NCBI GenBank assembly: GCA_949752735.1
Contig: OX457047.1
Span: 35,029,613-35,093,612, forward strand
Length of the DNA stretch: 64,000 bases
Reading direction: 5' to 3'
Source: Lumbricus terrestris
Taxonomy: Eukaryota > Annelida > Clitellata > Crassiclitellata > Lumbricidae
The notes below the pieces were generated by a model, which saw only the letters and a program-made list of their open reading frames with translations, did not search any database and was not told where the DNA came from. The position numbers and the translations under genes are program-made. This document shows positions 1 to 13,000 of this stretch, piece after piece. Numbering within the stretch: position 1 is the stretch's first letter; every line of letters begins with the position of its first letter.

Positions 1-224
1 TTGATGTCAGCTACATACATATAGCCTACCTCTGAAAACGTGTTTACCGCGTAAATATACAATTCTTGGTGGCCTTGTAACATTGGTAAACTAGACTAAT
101 AGTAATGCTGATCATAATAATAATCAATTATCATTCATATCAGAATTCTGCCTCACGGGAAATTAGATCTATCGCCGTACACTAAAATGGCGCTACAGGA
201 AACGCAAAACATTAATCCAGCAAC

Positions 225-1861
225 CAGGGCCGGATTTAGGGTGGTGGGGGCCCATAGGCGCCCGTTATGGTGGGGCCCTTTGTTGCAACTGATATGTTGT
301 TTTCGATGCACATTATCGGGCAGGAACAAACCCCCACACACGTATACGGTCATAACATGTTACAGACAAACCGTGCTAAAAGCAATGTTTAAATTGTTGA
401 CTTATGGTCAATAATTTTTTAATACATAAATGAAGATCGATAAATTGAAAATATCATTTGCTGAGAGATAAAGTTTCTAAATCATTTCTCAAATGAAAAG
501 TTAAAGGATAAACGCTAAGCAGCTTCTTGTCCAATTTTTAATAAACATGCACTGAAACAAAGGAAGAAAGCAAAAATTGTGACATAGGCTTATGTGCGTT
601 CTCAAAAATAAAGCAGACTTTATGCAGTTAAATAACTCGGTTAGGCCTACAGTTGAGTCTAAATTTCAGTAGGGTCATTAAGGTATTTGCCCCTTTTCTA
701 TTGGCAAGGTCATCAGTAAACTGATTAAAATAGAGCTGGCATGAAATATGACTCTATGATCAAGACTGCAGTGTCGATATATGTCTCGCATGTGTCTCAT
801 TATGATTATCTTCATCTTGGAAAACGAGCATTCAGCACTGCAGTTTGTCATCATGAACACCAAATACATTCTTAGCATAATTTGCACATTTGAAAATGAA
901 TTTTCAACTCATTTGTCGAGTAACCTACTTGGTAGGGCCTATATGAACTGCTACTAACTTATGCCGAGGCCGGTTCTTCCAATCTCGTCTTGAAGCATTT
1001 TTACAAAATAAGAGAACTGCTCGTTGCCAATTAATGCTTTCACGAGGTCGTCACCATAACTTCTACAAGCTTTTTCGCAGAGTTGGGGAGTTCTCCATCA
1101 CTACAGCGGCCTACATGATTCAAGATTAGATAATTAAAAAAATGCGGTTCATGCATGTCGGTTGAAATCCTTTAGACTCTTCAAATTATATTAGGTTAGC
1201 CTAATAATAGTCTACTGATTTGCAAACTCCATCTGTGACCATAACCCATGCATATTTTGAAGGTATAGAGTCTATAGGAATGGGGTCTAAAAGACATTGA
1301 CAGCGCAGTAATGACAGTAAACATGTCGCTGTCCACTGCTACAGATGTGGGCATTGGGTCACTCGATCAGGGTCAAAATACCAGCCGAGCACTGGAGTGC
1401 TACAGTGTAAAACAGGATATTCCACTCGGAAACCTGATACTCGTGGGGAGGTCGTGGAGCTCAGGACGCTGACTGTCTCGATCTGTTCGTTGTCTGCTGC
1501 GTATACCGACTAGTCCAGGGAACACCTCTGCATGGCATGCACTGACAGTGTCAGTATCTGTCTACACTCTACACCAACGGGCTATCATAGCTTGAGTTAA
1601 ACGAAATATAATCTGTCAACAGCAGGTGTTGAGGATGTCATGCTTAAAGGCTAAAGCCCTGCTGGTGAGCAATATCAACGAGTACAAATAGACTGTGGTC
1701 AGTTCAAAACCACTCACTGATTACCGGTACGCCTAATCCGTTGCAATACACTTATGATCCATTCCTTAATAAAAATAAATAAAACTTCAACTGGTGGGGG
1801 CCCTAAGTGGTGGGGGCCCATGGGCTGGAGCCCGTGTAGCCCATGCCTAAATCCGGCCCTG
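225..1861 (-). mobile_element. Decayed hAT transposon with intact ends and target duplication
   Basis: Ends are inverted (CAGGGCCGGATTTAGG at the left, its complement at the right) and the 8-base target duplication ccagcaac flanks both sides (217-224 and 1862-1869). On the minus strand near 850-690 a frame reads SAECSFSKMKIIIMRHMR, resembling the C-terminal dimerisation region of hAT transposases (S/T-A-E-R-SFS-x-L-K-x-I). The rest of the 1.6 kb is not openly coding, so the copy is dead. Confidence 0.8.
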
Positions 1862-1869
1862 CCAGCAAC

Positions 1870-3520
1870 AAATAAAACAATAATAGGCAATAGAGGGAAT
1901 GACGTCATCAGCTGACGTCGATGTTCGCAAAACACAAGTTATAATTCGTCGTACTTTCATAAATATTGCGAAAATTCAACAGTTCCTGTGATCGTCAGCG
2001 TTCGATTGATATATCTTTTTCGAGAAGAGCAGTTTGTGTCTTCGAATATCGTATTTCTTGAAGACGACCAATGCGGGATATAAGGTAATAATTGATTTTA
2101 AAAAACAATTTTCTCATCTTTTATTAGCGCGTTCAGCAGTTGCGTTGATCGGAACGATGGTCACGTGACGATCACCAATGGCAACGTATTGTTTTAATAG
2201 CTGACTAATTTGCAGTATTGTATTGTAATGTATCTGACCGTTTATAAAGCGCTTCTCGCAGCAAGAGCCTTTCAGAAGCGCTCCCAGTGCGTTCAACCCC
2301 GAGAAAACAGGCAATTGCATATTTATAAGTTTTTCGACGAGAGAACGACATATTTTCACTCTCTGTAAATTCATTATTTTATTTTATTTGAAATTTGTCT
2401 GAATTAGAGCTGGAGAAATTGCAGACCAGTTTAAATTCAATTTTCGCAACATAGAACTAATTGATAGGCTTTATATTCGAATGCGTCCTATGCAGCGTCT
2501 GCTGTCGCGGTGGCAAGCATGCAGCAACTAGACCAGGCCTAATATGCTCGTACGTGTATGTAGCAGTAATGAAAGGCATGTAGCTACATGTTAAGTTTTG
2601 TTTTGTGTACCTCGGACCATGCAGGGCTATTATTGCTAAATCCAGAATAAATAAAACGCTTATTAGGCGAGTGGTGACAGACTGCACTGTATGCAAGCTG
2701 TGTAGTTCGCATTAGCCCAGCAGTGCCTGTGATCGAACACTATGGTCAACGGTATCGATAGGAGCGAATGAACGGTGAGTGCATGTTTGACGGGCTCACA
2801 GTGGTTTAGAATTATTGAAACATTAAGTCTTAATTCTAATTAGATTCAAGCAAGATAACACTTCTTTGGCGGGAGATTAATGGATGAGCAGCGTTTAAAT
2901 ATGTGTAAAAATAACTGGGGGGAATTGGACTATGATCCACTTGGAATTATTTTTTTATATATAATATTAAATAATAATATAATAATAATTATTTTTAATG
3001 TATAATATTATTATTATAATTTTTTATTATTATTATAGCATGCAAGGTGACAGAAAATTCGGTTATCTGGACAAAGCAGTCGCGGGCAGCGTTTAATCTA
3101 GACAATCTAGGCAAGTGGGAGGGGGAGTTTCACCCAGGAATGATATCCCGAAAAATTTGAAGCTGTGGTTTACTTGTATATATGTGACATTTCCCTTCCC
3201 AAATATTATGTTAGCAACATTCCTTTCCCCCCCCCCAGAAAACGGCAACAGCACAGCATCAATGCACTAAAAAAGGTTGTAAGATTTAAAGATTTGTATG
3301 TTTGTTGAAAATTTGTACAGAAAGACTAAAAAAGGTTATAAAAAAATGAATGGACAAAGGTTGCCGTTGGTGTCTACCTCAGAGGTTGCCGTTCACCCCC
3401 AAAAACCGTTTTTCCAGCCCCCCGAAACCTTAATTCCCTCCCCAGGCAGAGGGACTAGATTAAACACAGAGTCAAGGCTCTTAAGCTACCTAAAGTTAGG
3501 ACATTGACGCCCGCACACAG
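1870..3520. other. Intergenic stretch, no gene seen
   Basis: No supported gene. It contains an AT-only, partly self-complementary tract at about 2947-3041 (TAATATTATTAT type) and short C or G runs. Open frames here are short and lack coding character. Confidence 0.5.
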
Positions 3521-3569
3521 AGGCCAGATGGGCACTTGCCCCCACTGAAAATTGACGCCCATTTAATGA

Positions 3570-4445
3570 TAAAGAAAGTGAAACTGAGAAATTACTTAAC
3601 TTTAAGTGAGACTTTAAAATATGTCTAGTTATATCTGTGCAGCATACCCAGTCTTTTTTCTTATTTTTATGATATATTTATTTTAGTGGTGTCTCTATTA
3701 TGACATTTTGTATATTGTTCTGATTAAAAAAATTTACATTTGAACCCCCCCCCCCATTAAAAATTGCTATGCGAGTAATTTCCAATTGTGAATTTTAAAG
3801 TTCTTGCTAACAAGTTTAACCTTGACCATTGTAACCAACCTGCAAAAATCTGTGGGCAAAAATTCTGTGGGCACCTATGCTTTAGGCCAGTGTTTAACCT
3901 AGTCCCCTGCTTTGGGGGGATCCAGGTTTTTTTTTTGGGGGGGAGGAGAAAACAAACGACAGTTTGGCTGGTGGGTTTCGTTTGGAAGCCTACAGCTTAG
4001 TATTTTCACTCTTGCAATGTTTCTTCTATGACGTTTCTGTTTTCAGTTTTTCTGATGACCTTTTTTTAGTATATCAATGCAATAATATACATGTAACAAG
4101 AGCTGTCGAATTTCTTTTTCATTTTGGGGTGGGGGAAAATTGCCTATGTACAACACAGATCACAGCTCACGGATTTTTCTTGGGGAGAATTTTATTCCTG
4201 GGGAGGGGAAAGTTCCCCCAGAGGTTTTATGAAAGAATTTTGAAAAATAACAAATTGGAATAACAAAAGTAAGTGTTTGAGTCGTACGACTGCGCGCTAT
4301 TAAATACGCACTATTATATTTATTTATGCAATTACGATTTATTCAGCTTCAGAAAATCTAGAAAGGCATAAATGATAAATGCTATATTTTAAAGTCTCAC
4401 ATAAAGTTAAGTAATTTCTCAGTTTCACTTATCCGGCCAGCCCTT
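3570..4445. mobile_element. Inverted-repeat element, non-coding
   Basis: Arms of about 50 bases (gtgaaactgagaaattactt onward, near 3580-3626) are repeated in reverse complement at about 4390-4437. The flanks next to the arms are C- and G-run rich, as in the MITEs of this window. I could not fix exact ends or a target duplication. The interior has poly-G/T runs and no transposase. Confidence 0.5.
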
Positions 4446-5249
4446 GCCCCCCCCCCCAATAAGTCTCCAGGCTGCTGGTCATTTTTCCATCTGCTCTGAC
4501 CTCTTGGCGGTTCTTTAAACTGGCATTTAAGTTAGTCTAGTCTAGATGTTATGCCATTAAGGTTACAAATTGAGTAACTGGTATAGTTAACTTTCTTTTT
4601 GTGAAAATTTTATGATAGTCCGTCTCGTTCTTGCATCATCTCTATAACTATGGTAATAAAGTGCAATGAGGATTTACTATCATTCTTCGATTTATATGTG
4701 GGTACAGCAGGAAGAAAGGACACAAAGGGAATTCAGATTAGCTGCTCTAGTTGATGCAGTTTATTTAAAATAGACCTCAAATTGACCATTTCATCACTAC
4801 TATAAGTGAATTACATGGTGCACTGAATATTGAGGGTTAGCAACATGTATGTACAATGGATGTTCTATTGTCAATTGTTTGATGTTGACTCTTGTTGTAA
4901 GCATGCATGTCTAATTCATAAGCCAGCATTCATTTTTTAGAAAATACTTTTTGCTACAGCTGCAGTTTCATTTTCGCTCAGCTTTGTCTGTACTCACAGT
5001 TTCAGTCATCATAGCATGATCATAGGCCTACTACTGTAGTAATTGGTTATATTGCTCAGTATCGTTGAGTTTTTTTATCATTCATCATGGAAGGGTGTTT
5101 TTGAGAGGGGATCACTTCCTGTTACGCTCACAAAGGTCAACTCAGCCTTCCATTCACCAGATGGTGTGGGTCAAATGAACAGTTGACCCTGATGGTTGCC
5201 TTGCTTGTCTGCCAAAAACAATTAAATTCGACTCTGTGACTTACTTGTG

Positions 5250-5467
5250 GGGCGCGGTGGTGTAGTGGTGGCGTCGTTGCCTTGAAACCAGAAGGTTTGA
5301 GGTTCGAATCCACCTCAAGTTGCCGCGTAGGGACCTTGGGCAAGTCCTTCACTCGCAATTGCTCGGTGCTTCGGCGTGAAACTCCGATGCAGTGTCCGCT
5401 CTGCAGTCGGGAGCGCTTCTGAGTAGAGTGCTTGAAGGAGCGCTATAACAACTGCGCATACAAACAA
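5250..5467 (+). mobile_element. tRNA-derived SINE, family A, with target duplication
   Basis: The head resembles a tRNA with pol III boxes: box A TGGTGTAGTGG and box B GGTTCGAATCC. The tail reads gggagcgcttctgagtagag then cttgaaggagcgctataac. Target duplication acttgtg at 5243-5249 and 5468-5474. Other copies: 23513, 33501, 37160 (-), 50189 (-), 55083 and 60380. It is a SINE and not a tRNA gene: the acceptor stem is lost and a long common tail follows. Confidence 0.85.
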
Positions 5468-5474
5468 ACTTGTG

Positions 5475-7190
5475 ATCATTCATTCATACCATGAATAATA
5501 TTGCAATCATACAGCTGTTAGTTTGAATTAAATTAAGGTAATTATTATTTATTATTAGATGATTGAAGCACTTTCAATTGTATGACAATGAAATGAGTGC
5601 AGTGGCCGCCCTTCCTCAATGGTGAGGTTCTTGCCTGTACAGGCTGTGCTCCATTTTTTGTCCAATTGTCCTTCCTAAAATAGTTATATCTCACTTCTTC
5701 ATATTTGAATACGGCGCAGTAACAGAATTTCTCATGAAGTCAAGTATGGTACACCATTAACTCCCCACTGAAAGCTTCTTGCCATCCTCATCGTTATAGT
5801 CCAGGAAACCCATATAAGAAGAGACTGGGAGCAACTCACTGACTGAGTGTTCGGCAGTGAGTCGTTCTCTGTTGTATGCCTTCGTATGGACTTCCTGTTT
5901 GTGCACCATCCGCCTACATTCGTGTTTCCGTCTGCTTTCCGTCTCTTTCCCGATCTCTTTCTGTTTCTACATTCGATTTTAAAGTAATTTATGACGAGTC
6001 AAGGGACACCTTTTTCACTTTTTCAGGGTGATGTTTATTTTATGATGATCTTCCATCCAGCTCAACTAGTTTGCTAGTGATTAGGCTGGAGGACGAAGCG
6101 GCCATTTTAATGGCTCACCGTAGATTTGGTGAAGAAGTACTTCAGGATTTATTAAACTATTTTGATGGCCCTTGCTATGCCCTGCTTTACAGCTGAAGGT
6201 ACGGTTGTTGGTGCTAGTCGTGTGTCTTGACACCAGTTTTATGTCTCGACTTGTGTACCAGGTTCTTGTTCTAGCTTTGGCAGACATAGTTGCTTGTGAA
6301 GTTATGTGTAATATATTATAGGTTATAAAACTGCCTGATTAATTATAAATTGCATTAAAAGATCATTAGCAGGCAAGTTTAGCCATTTTCACTGCTGTTA
6401 AGAGAGTCCAAAGTGAAGAGCATAGTTTGATAATGTGTTGGTTCAATACTGAGACCCTGCTAGAACTGAGCTCTTATGAGAAACCTGACTGCATTCCTAA
6501 TTAGGATGGTACAAGGTATAGCAGCAGCCTTGACTATTTGCAGTTATCACTGTTTTAGCATGGAGGCCAGTTGATTTTTTATTTTGGTGCTTTTCTGTAT
6601 GTCGGTTTGAAATATGCAAATTGGCATTTACTCAGCCCGGTGTAACCTTTCTTTATGGACATCTCCAATGTTGGTGGTTGCTCATTTATGTTACATCTGG
6701 CCCTGTTCCGGGAATTGTTGCTATCTTACTACAGGAGCACAATCATTTTGTTTTTCTTGAAGACTTCGAAAGGTCATTTTTTCACCTGGGATTTTGCAAA
6801 TTGTTTTGCTAGTACCATAGAAAAAGAGCGCCTTGGGTAGAATCTTCAAGGGGTGCTCACAGTTTCACCCTCCCCGATAAAGACTCGATGAACTTTATCC
6901 CACTAACAAACTCAACCATACGTACTAAGTAGCCATGAGCACTGTAAATTTGTGCTAATGTTCACTTACAGCATTTTGGCTGTTGTTTTTTGGACTTAAA
7001 CGGATATACATACATACATGATGGATTTGGTATCTGCTGAGGTGTCATGCATGTCCAGGAGAGTCTTTGTTCACAGGCGTCGATTTGATATTAACGCTGA
7101 CTCGCTGAGTCACTATATTAGTCGAGGCCTTCAAGTTGAAACTTGTTTCTGGTGCCTGCAGTGGACTGTGGTTGTTTTGAGTTGGTGTGT
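5475..7190. other. Intergenic stretch, no gene seen
   Basis: I see no gene, repeat family or regulatory site that I can support. Short open frames on both strands (for example 6081-6287 minus) lack recognisable motifs. Confidence 0.4.
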
Positions 7191-7391
7191 GTAAATGTAA
7201 ATGTAAATGTAATCGCATATTTATATAGCGGCTGTGTTATGGCTTCGACCCTGAGGGTGAGATCCTTCACCACCGCTACTCCACGTTTATATTGCGACCG
7301 AGCCACCCGCAGTAAAGATCCGAGAAATTAATCTCTGACCGACCGGGAATCGAACCCGGGTCGCCGGCGCGGCGAGCGGGCTACCAACCCA
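7191..7391 (-). mobile_element. tRNA-derived SINE, family B
   Basis: Read on the minus strand it begins within a tRNA-like head (gggttggtagcccgctcgcc, then GGGTTCGATTCCC as box B) and ends cgctatataaatatgcgatt then (acattt)n. It matches the + strand copy at 30051-30261 almost base for base but lacks the first part of box A. Confidence 0.85.
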
Positions 7392-9155
7392 CTGTGTACT
7401 GCATGTTTGTATAAATCTTCATTGAAAAGATTGAGCTGCTTGCTGTCCAGCTAATGACTTCTGCTGTCACATTCCTGCAGTTGCTTAGAAAAGCATTTGA
7501 AGAATTCCAATCTTTTGGTCACCTTTGCTGTTGCTTTGATTGTTGCTGTTAAGATGGGAAATGGTGGCAAACTGCTTTCATAGAAAGTAGTTAATTAATT
7601 CCTAGCAATCAAGGACAGTGCAGTCTCCTAAGAGCCCATTTGGATTTCTGCTTGAAACATTATTGACCACATTACTGACTTAGAAATATAGGTGAATTCC
7701 GATGTAATTGTATTTGTTGTCTTTCGCCCTTGTCTCCTTGCTTAAATGAGGTTCCATGAGAATTGGTTCACAACAATGGGTTGGTTTATGACAAGGGTTC
7801 ACGTCAGAATGTTCACAAAAGATTTCAATAGAAGTCGCATTGTTGAAAAGAATTCTTTTTAAAATGGAAATTGGATGGATGAACAATCAAATTCCTGCTA
7901 AAGAGATGTTGGTTTGCTTGCTTAAAAAAAGTTGTAATCATCAGTTCAACTTCTATTTATTCAAGCATTCTTTTCACCGATCCAACTTAGAATTATCTAA
8001 GGAACAATTCATTTAATCAATTGAACTTCTTTCTTAGAAGCATTAATTTTTTAGTAAATCCAACGACTATTTGTGCAAAACTTCTTTACGTCATGTATGG
8101 CTAAGAAGTTGTTTAAGATATCCTGCCATTTCTAAGGTTGTCTAGAAGGTCCTTTATGTACCTAATTATGTTACTATTATAAAGCAATCTTCGGTCGTTG
8201 CTACCTTTCGAAAGGCCCTTGTAAAGCAACATAGAAGGATTGGTTTGCACGCGCAATAAATCTGGCGAAAGACCCATCACTCAGCAATTTCAAGTAGACG
8301 AACGGCTGACTGTTTTATGACTTGAAAAAATCAATGAGTAGCAAGCAAGGTAGAAGCCGATTAGCAACAGTGTTGTGTTGTAAGTATGAATCGTTTAGCA
8401 TCTGTTGACTTCTATGACGCTTGAGGCCATTTCTAGGAACTTAAGTGGGAGTCAATTTGACACCTCTGAGCAGTGAGCATGCTCTGCCATTGGTTATAAA
8501 TTGAGCAGAGGCGCAGCGCATGTCGACAGGTTGATAAGACGAGGACACTTCGCCTTCGTTTCTCCACCAGGACTGCAAATATTGAAGAGCTTAACTCTTA
8601 GCCTAAGACGTGTAGTTCATGACCTCTATATCGTCAAGTTTCTCTTCATAGTCAGTTGTGTGCATGTCGAAGCTTTTAATATATGCTTAACATTGCTTAT
8701 CGTACAAGCCATTTCTTGTCTGTGATCATTGCGGCTGATGTTAGCGAAGGTGGCTTATGCTGGTTGGCCGCTCTTAAAGCCAGCTTTCCTTTCAAGTGTG
8801 CACCTCATATGCAGAAATTGAGATAGAGCTGATCAATGTTTCACTGTGCTGACGGCAAAAGTTTTTGCGATTTTATCATAATAATAATTATCATAGAGAT
8901 TAGAAAGGCAATAAGTCGCGTGGCGATATCATACCACTTTATGCTGAGTTTTTACAGCCCCTACTTCATGTGCTTTAATAGTCGCAAGCTTTTGTTTACA
9001 TTGCATTACATCATGAATTCAATGTGCCATGCAATAAACTGAAGAAAAAGTCACGTAATAAGTGCCACGTAATAAACTGACAGAAGCTCAAGTAATAAAC
9101 TCAAGTAATAATTGAACTTATTGAAGTGAATGGAAATGATTTACTGAGGTTATTA
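7392..9155. other. Intergenic stretch, no gene seen
   Basis: AT-rich, without a supported gene. The region just upstream of the nesprin start (to 9836) must contain a promoter or a splice acceptor for a 5' non-coding exon, but no clear TATA, initiator or acceptor can be defended by eye. Confidence 0.4.
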
Positions 9156-9163
9156 AGGTGGGC

Positions 9164-9417
9164 GTAGAAAAGTGGGGTTTCTGTGGTTAAAACCCCCTTT
9201 GGCCTAGGGAAAAAGTTTTCTTACAGGTTATTTATCCACTTAAATAAGAAAAAACAAAACAATTGCTTGTAGTAACGATTGTTTTTCTTACTTTATTCCC
9301 TTTGTTACTTTATTCCCTTTTTATTTACTGTAATACTGTTGGGTTGGTGTCAGAAAGGGTATCCGGCCAGGTCATAAAACCCCCAAACTCCATCATAAAT
9401 TCCTGGCTACGCCACTG
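9164..9417 (-). mobile_element. hAT-type MITE (GTGGCGTAGCC family), with target duplication
   Basis: Read on the minus strand it begins CAGTGGCGTAGCCAGGAATT and shares its body with the copies at 25304 and 26473. The 8-base duplication aggtgggc flanks it (9156-9163, 9418-9425). The left end has decayed. Confidence 0.8.
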
Positions 9418-9836
9418 AGGTGGGCTATAGTTCGGCTGGTATTTAATGGATTTTGTGTAAATCCAGAATTTTTGCACATTTATGGAAAGTGTTTGATCTC
9501 TTACTACCACTGCACTCGTAGTCTGTAAAGCATAAAATTCTTCACTGAATTATTCATGTAGCCTATGTGGGTGATATTGTAACTTTCTGCCATAGTGGAT
9601 TGGGTATGAAATCGTCAGATTGCAAATGCAAGCAGGATCATATTGTCCAGAGCGATTTAGTGAGTTTTATAGCAGCATATTCCAACGGCTACATCTTATC
9701 TGATTTATTTTTACAATTGTCTACAATGCCAGCAAATATTGCATTTAATTTCTTTGCGTATATGTCAACAGCTGAATTCTCGGTTGATCTGTGTCGTCGA
9801 ATTGAAAATTTCCGACATTCATTGGGTTAGAAAGCA

Positions 9837-10014
9837 ATGGCTGCCAAAAGGCCTAACATACGGGCAAGTCCTTCAGTTGACGGTTTGACAGGAGGAATAT
9901 CTGTATCTTCTCTCTCTTCTCATCCTTCGTATCAGCGACTACATACAGTGGGCGCCACTGAAGGAGCATCATCATCAGGAGCTCACATAAACAATGCCAT
10001 TCAGCTGCTTCAAG
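9837..10014 (+). CDS. SYNE1: Nesprin exon 1: start codon and leader
   Basis: Residues 1-59, a Ser/Gly-rich leader probably without fixed structure. The ATG at 9837 sits in a good context (agcaATGG) and an in-frame TAG lies just upstream at 9828-9830, which supports this start. The exon ends in phase 1 before donor GTAACT at 10015. That donor is the first of five tandem copies. Intron 1 (3,834 bp) holds two MITEs, a Helitron and an isolated open frame. A non-coding 5' exon upstream is likely but I cannot place it. Confidence 0.85.
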
Positions 10015-13000
10015 GTAACTATTGTCTATGGCTTAGGTAACTATTGTCTATGGCTTAGGTAACTACTGTCTATGGCTTAGGTAACTATTGTCTATGGCTT
10101 AGGTAACTATTGTCTATTGCTTGCCTGAAGGAGACATCAATAAGTAATTATTGTCTTTTGTGTAACAGTAGATGTAACGTAATGAATCAGGATGGTTGTA
10201 ATAATTATTCCATATTGTATCGGCATATGTGATTGAATTTAGCTCTGAATTGAGTTAAACACCTGTTTTTAAGAAGCGTTCTGTCAGTTTAAGTTACCAT
10301 AATTAGCTCTTAAGGAATAGATCATTCATCTTATGTCATTTTTCTTTAGTGACATAACAAATATAATTATACTTTTAACATTTTGCTGTTGATCGTTACC
10401 AAGGGCGGATACAGAAATTTTCGAAGGGGGGGCCAAAGTCCCAAGGAACTACTTTTTGGGGGGGCCACGTCTACTTTCCGAGCAAAATAGCTGGTCAAAA
10501 AAAAGAAATTTTTGAAATGGGGGGGCCATGGCCGGATTGGCCCCCCCTGGATCCGCCCTTGATCGTTACTGTTGTTATCAATGTCATCATAACCTTTAGC
10601 ATTTTCTTTATCCAAATCATCTCAAGTGTGAATGTAATCAGTATCAGTTTAATCCTAATCCTATCTTGTTTTTGTCATCATTGTTTGAGTGGTGTAAGCA
10701 AACTTTATCATTGATATTGTCAGATGTTTGTGCTATGTGACATCCTATCACCCTGATCTGTTGTGACCTATGTTGACATTACTTGTCTAGTCTATGCTGA
10801 CAATAGCATTGTTTGTATTTCTCTTATGCTGTGGTCTCAATGAAATGTTTACCCTGTCAGAGCAAAGGAGTACTGCCCGGCCTCAATGAGCATGCCTTAA
10901 GTTTACACGCGGCATTATCAGATTTCAGCTGTGTTATTTTTGTTGTTGTAAGAGTTGAACACATTCAAAGACATTTTTGACTTGAGTTATGCAAACGCAC
11001 TAGCTGGCATGCTTCATATTATTGATTTTCTTTATGCAATTTTTTGCGTGGGTGTTTGTATCGATAAAAAAAGTGTTAGAGGTGTTTAAAGTTACCTGAG
11101 AACCACTGAAACGGAATCATTTTATATGTAAGACTTTCTGGTCATAAATAAGTGTTCTCAATTGTAATCAGTCAATCAATCTTCACATCTATATTATAAG
11201 GCAGAAACACTTTCCTTATGTTTGTTTGTTTGTACGCTTTTGACTCTCCCCTGCAGAATAGGCTCGGAAATGAAACAGCGTCGGTTTAAAAAAATTATTG
11301 CAATCGATTCTTACCCAAATTATAAGGTCATCGCAACTATTTTCAGGTTTTAATTCACTTTAAAAAAAGAATTATTAGCGTTTTAAGACAGATTTCATCA
11401 ATAATTTGATCACGCCAGCGATTTAGTGGAGTCTGCTCCCGCATGACGTCATACTCGCCCAGTAATAATTTCCGCAGCGCCCCGTAGGGGTGGGTCAAGT
11501 TTGGCTTTTTGGGGAAGCGAGGTGGGTTGGAGGGTTGGCGAAAACCCGAAATTTAGCAGTCAACAATGGGTAGTGGAGTAGTGTTTAAAACCCTAAATTT
11601 CACTTTAGAACTCGAGTTATTAGCGTTTTAAGACAGAAGCGTTGTTAAGACAGATTTCATCGCTCACACTTTGGTAAACAGTATCGAGCTTTAGTAAAAG
11701 AGTCTACAGCCCGAATGACGCCATACAAGCCCAGTAATAATTTTCCTAGCGCCCCGCAGGGGCGTGTTACGTTTGGCTTTTTGGGGAAGCGGGGTGGGGT
11801 AGAGGGTTGGCGAAAACCCGAAATTTAGCGGTCAACGTTGGGTACCATAGGGGAGTAGTGTTTAAAACCCTAAATTTCCCGGGCAACGCCGGGTTACACA
11901 TCTAGTAGATTTATATAGCGCCCCTTCAAGGAGTCTACTCAGTGGCGCTCCCAAGTCCCAACCAGGCATGGTCGAAAAGAAAAATCTTGAGAAGACGATA
12001 GAAAGAGTAACTGTTTCTAATAATAGCTAAAGGTTTCCTGTCATTTGTTTTCTATTACTGGATTGTGATGCATTATGGTTGAATGATTTGAAGTTATTTA
12101 CGGCCGGTCAGAACCAGCGATCATCGGTTAAAACAACCGACTGAATGCATCACCTGAATAGACATCTTCCTCTCTTCCACATGCGTGCATGGAAAAATCG
12201 CTCAGGGTTTTCCCACCGAATTTCCCACACAGACTGACATGGTGTTTCCCTGGCAACCAATCATCTGCCTGGATGTCATTAGCCCAGATTTCAGCATTGA
12301 ACTGGTCTCGTTTGTGAGCCTTGTTTGGTTAGGAAGTCTTGGTGGATGCGTTCTTGTGTGCTAGATCAATTGCTGCCATGCAGACTCAGGTGTGCAATGC
12401 GACTGCGGATGCTGGCTAGTGCTGGAAATGTCTCTGATATTCACTTGGCTAAATTTAGTAACCTTTGATTAGGTGGACCTGAATGTCTTCTGTGTTCTGT
12501 AATTATTATTGCTTTAAGGATTATTTGAGCTGACGTTAAGACTCAAGATTCTGTTTTGTGCAAGGGCGGATCCAGGGGGGGCCAATCCGGCCATGGCCCC
12601 CCCATTTCAAAAATTTCTTTTCTTTGACCAGCTATTTTGCTCGGAAAGTAGACGTGGCCCCCCAAAAAGTAGTTCCATGGGACTTTGGCCCCCCCCTTCG
12701 AAAATTTCTGTATCCGCCCTTGGTTTTGTGTGTGTTATCGAAGTTGTGGATCACGATCGTAGAACATTAATTGAGAATTTCTTATGCACTCTGAGTTGTT
12801 GACACGCTAAAATATCTGAGAGGATTTAATCGTGGAGAAATTCCTTTGAAATTCTTCGTGTCGCAGTCACAGTTTAGTGGGTCAACTCTTATGCATGATT
12901 TGGAGAGGATTTTGTATGTTAGGCAGAAGTATGTTTAGAATTCACATTACACGCTACATCTGTGCTAATTCAATTAGCCTATGGTTCACTGCTGACATTT

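Noticed and set aside
1714..1935. Open frame of 73 codons on the minus strand
   Set aside because: It overlaps the inverted end of the hAT element and has no coding character.
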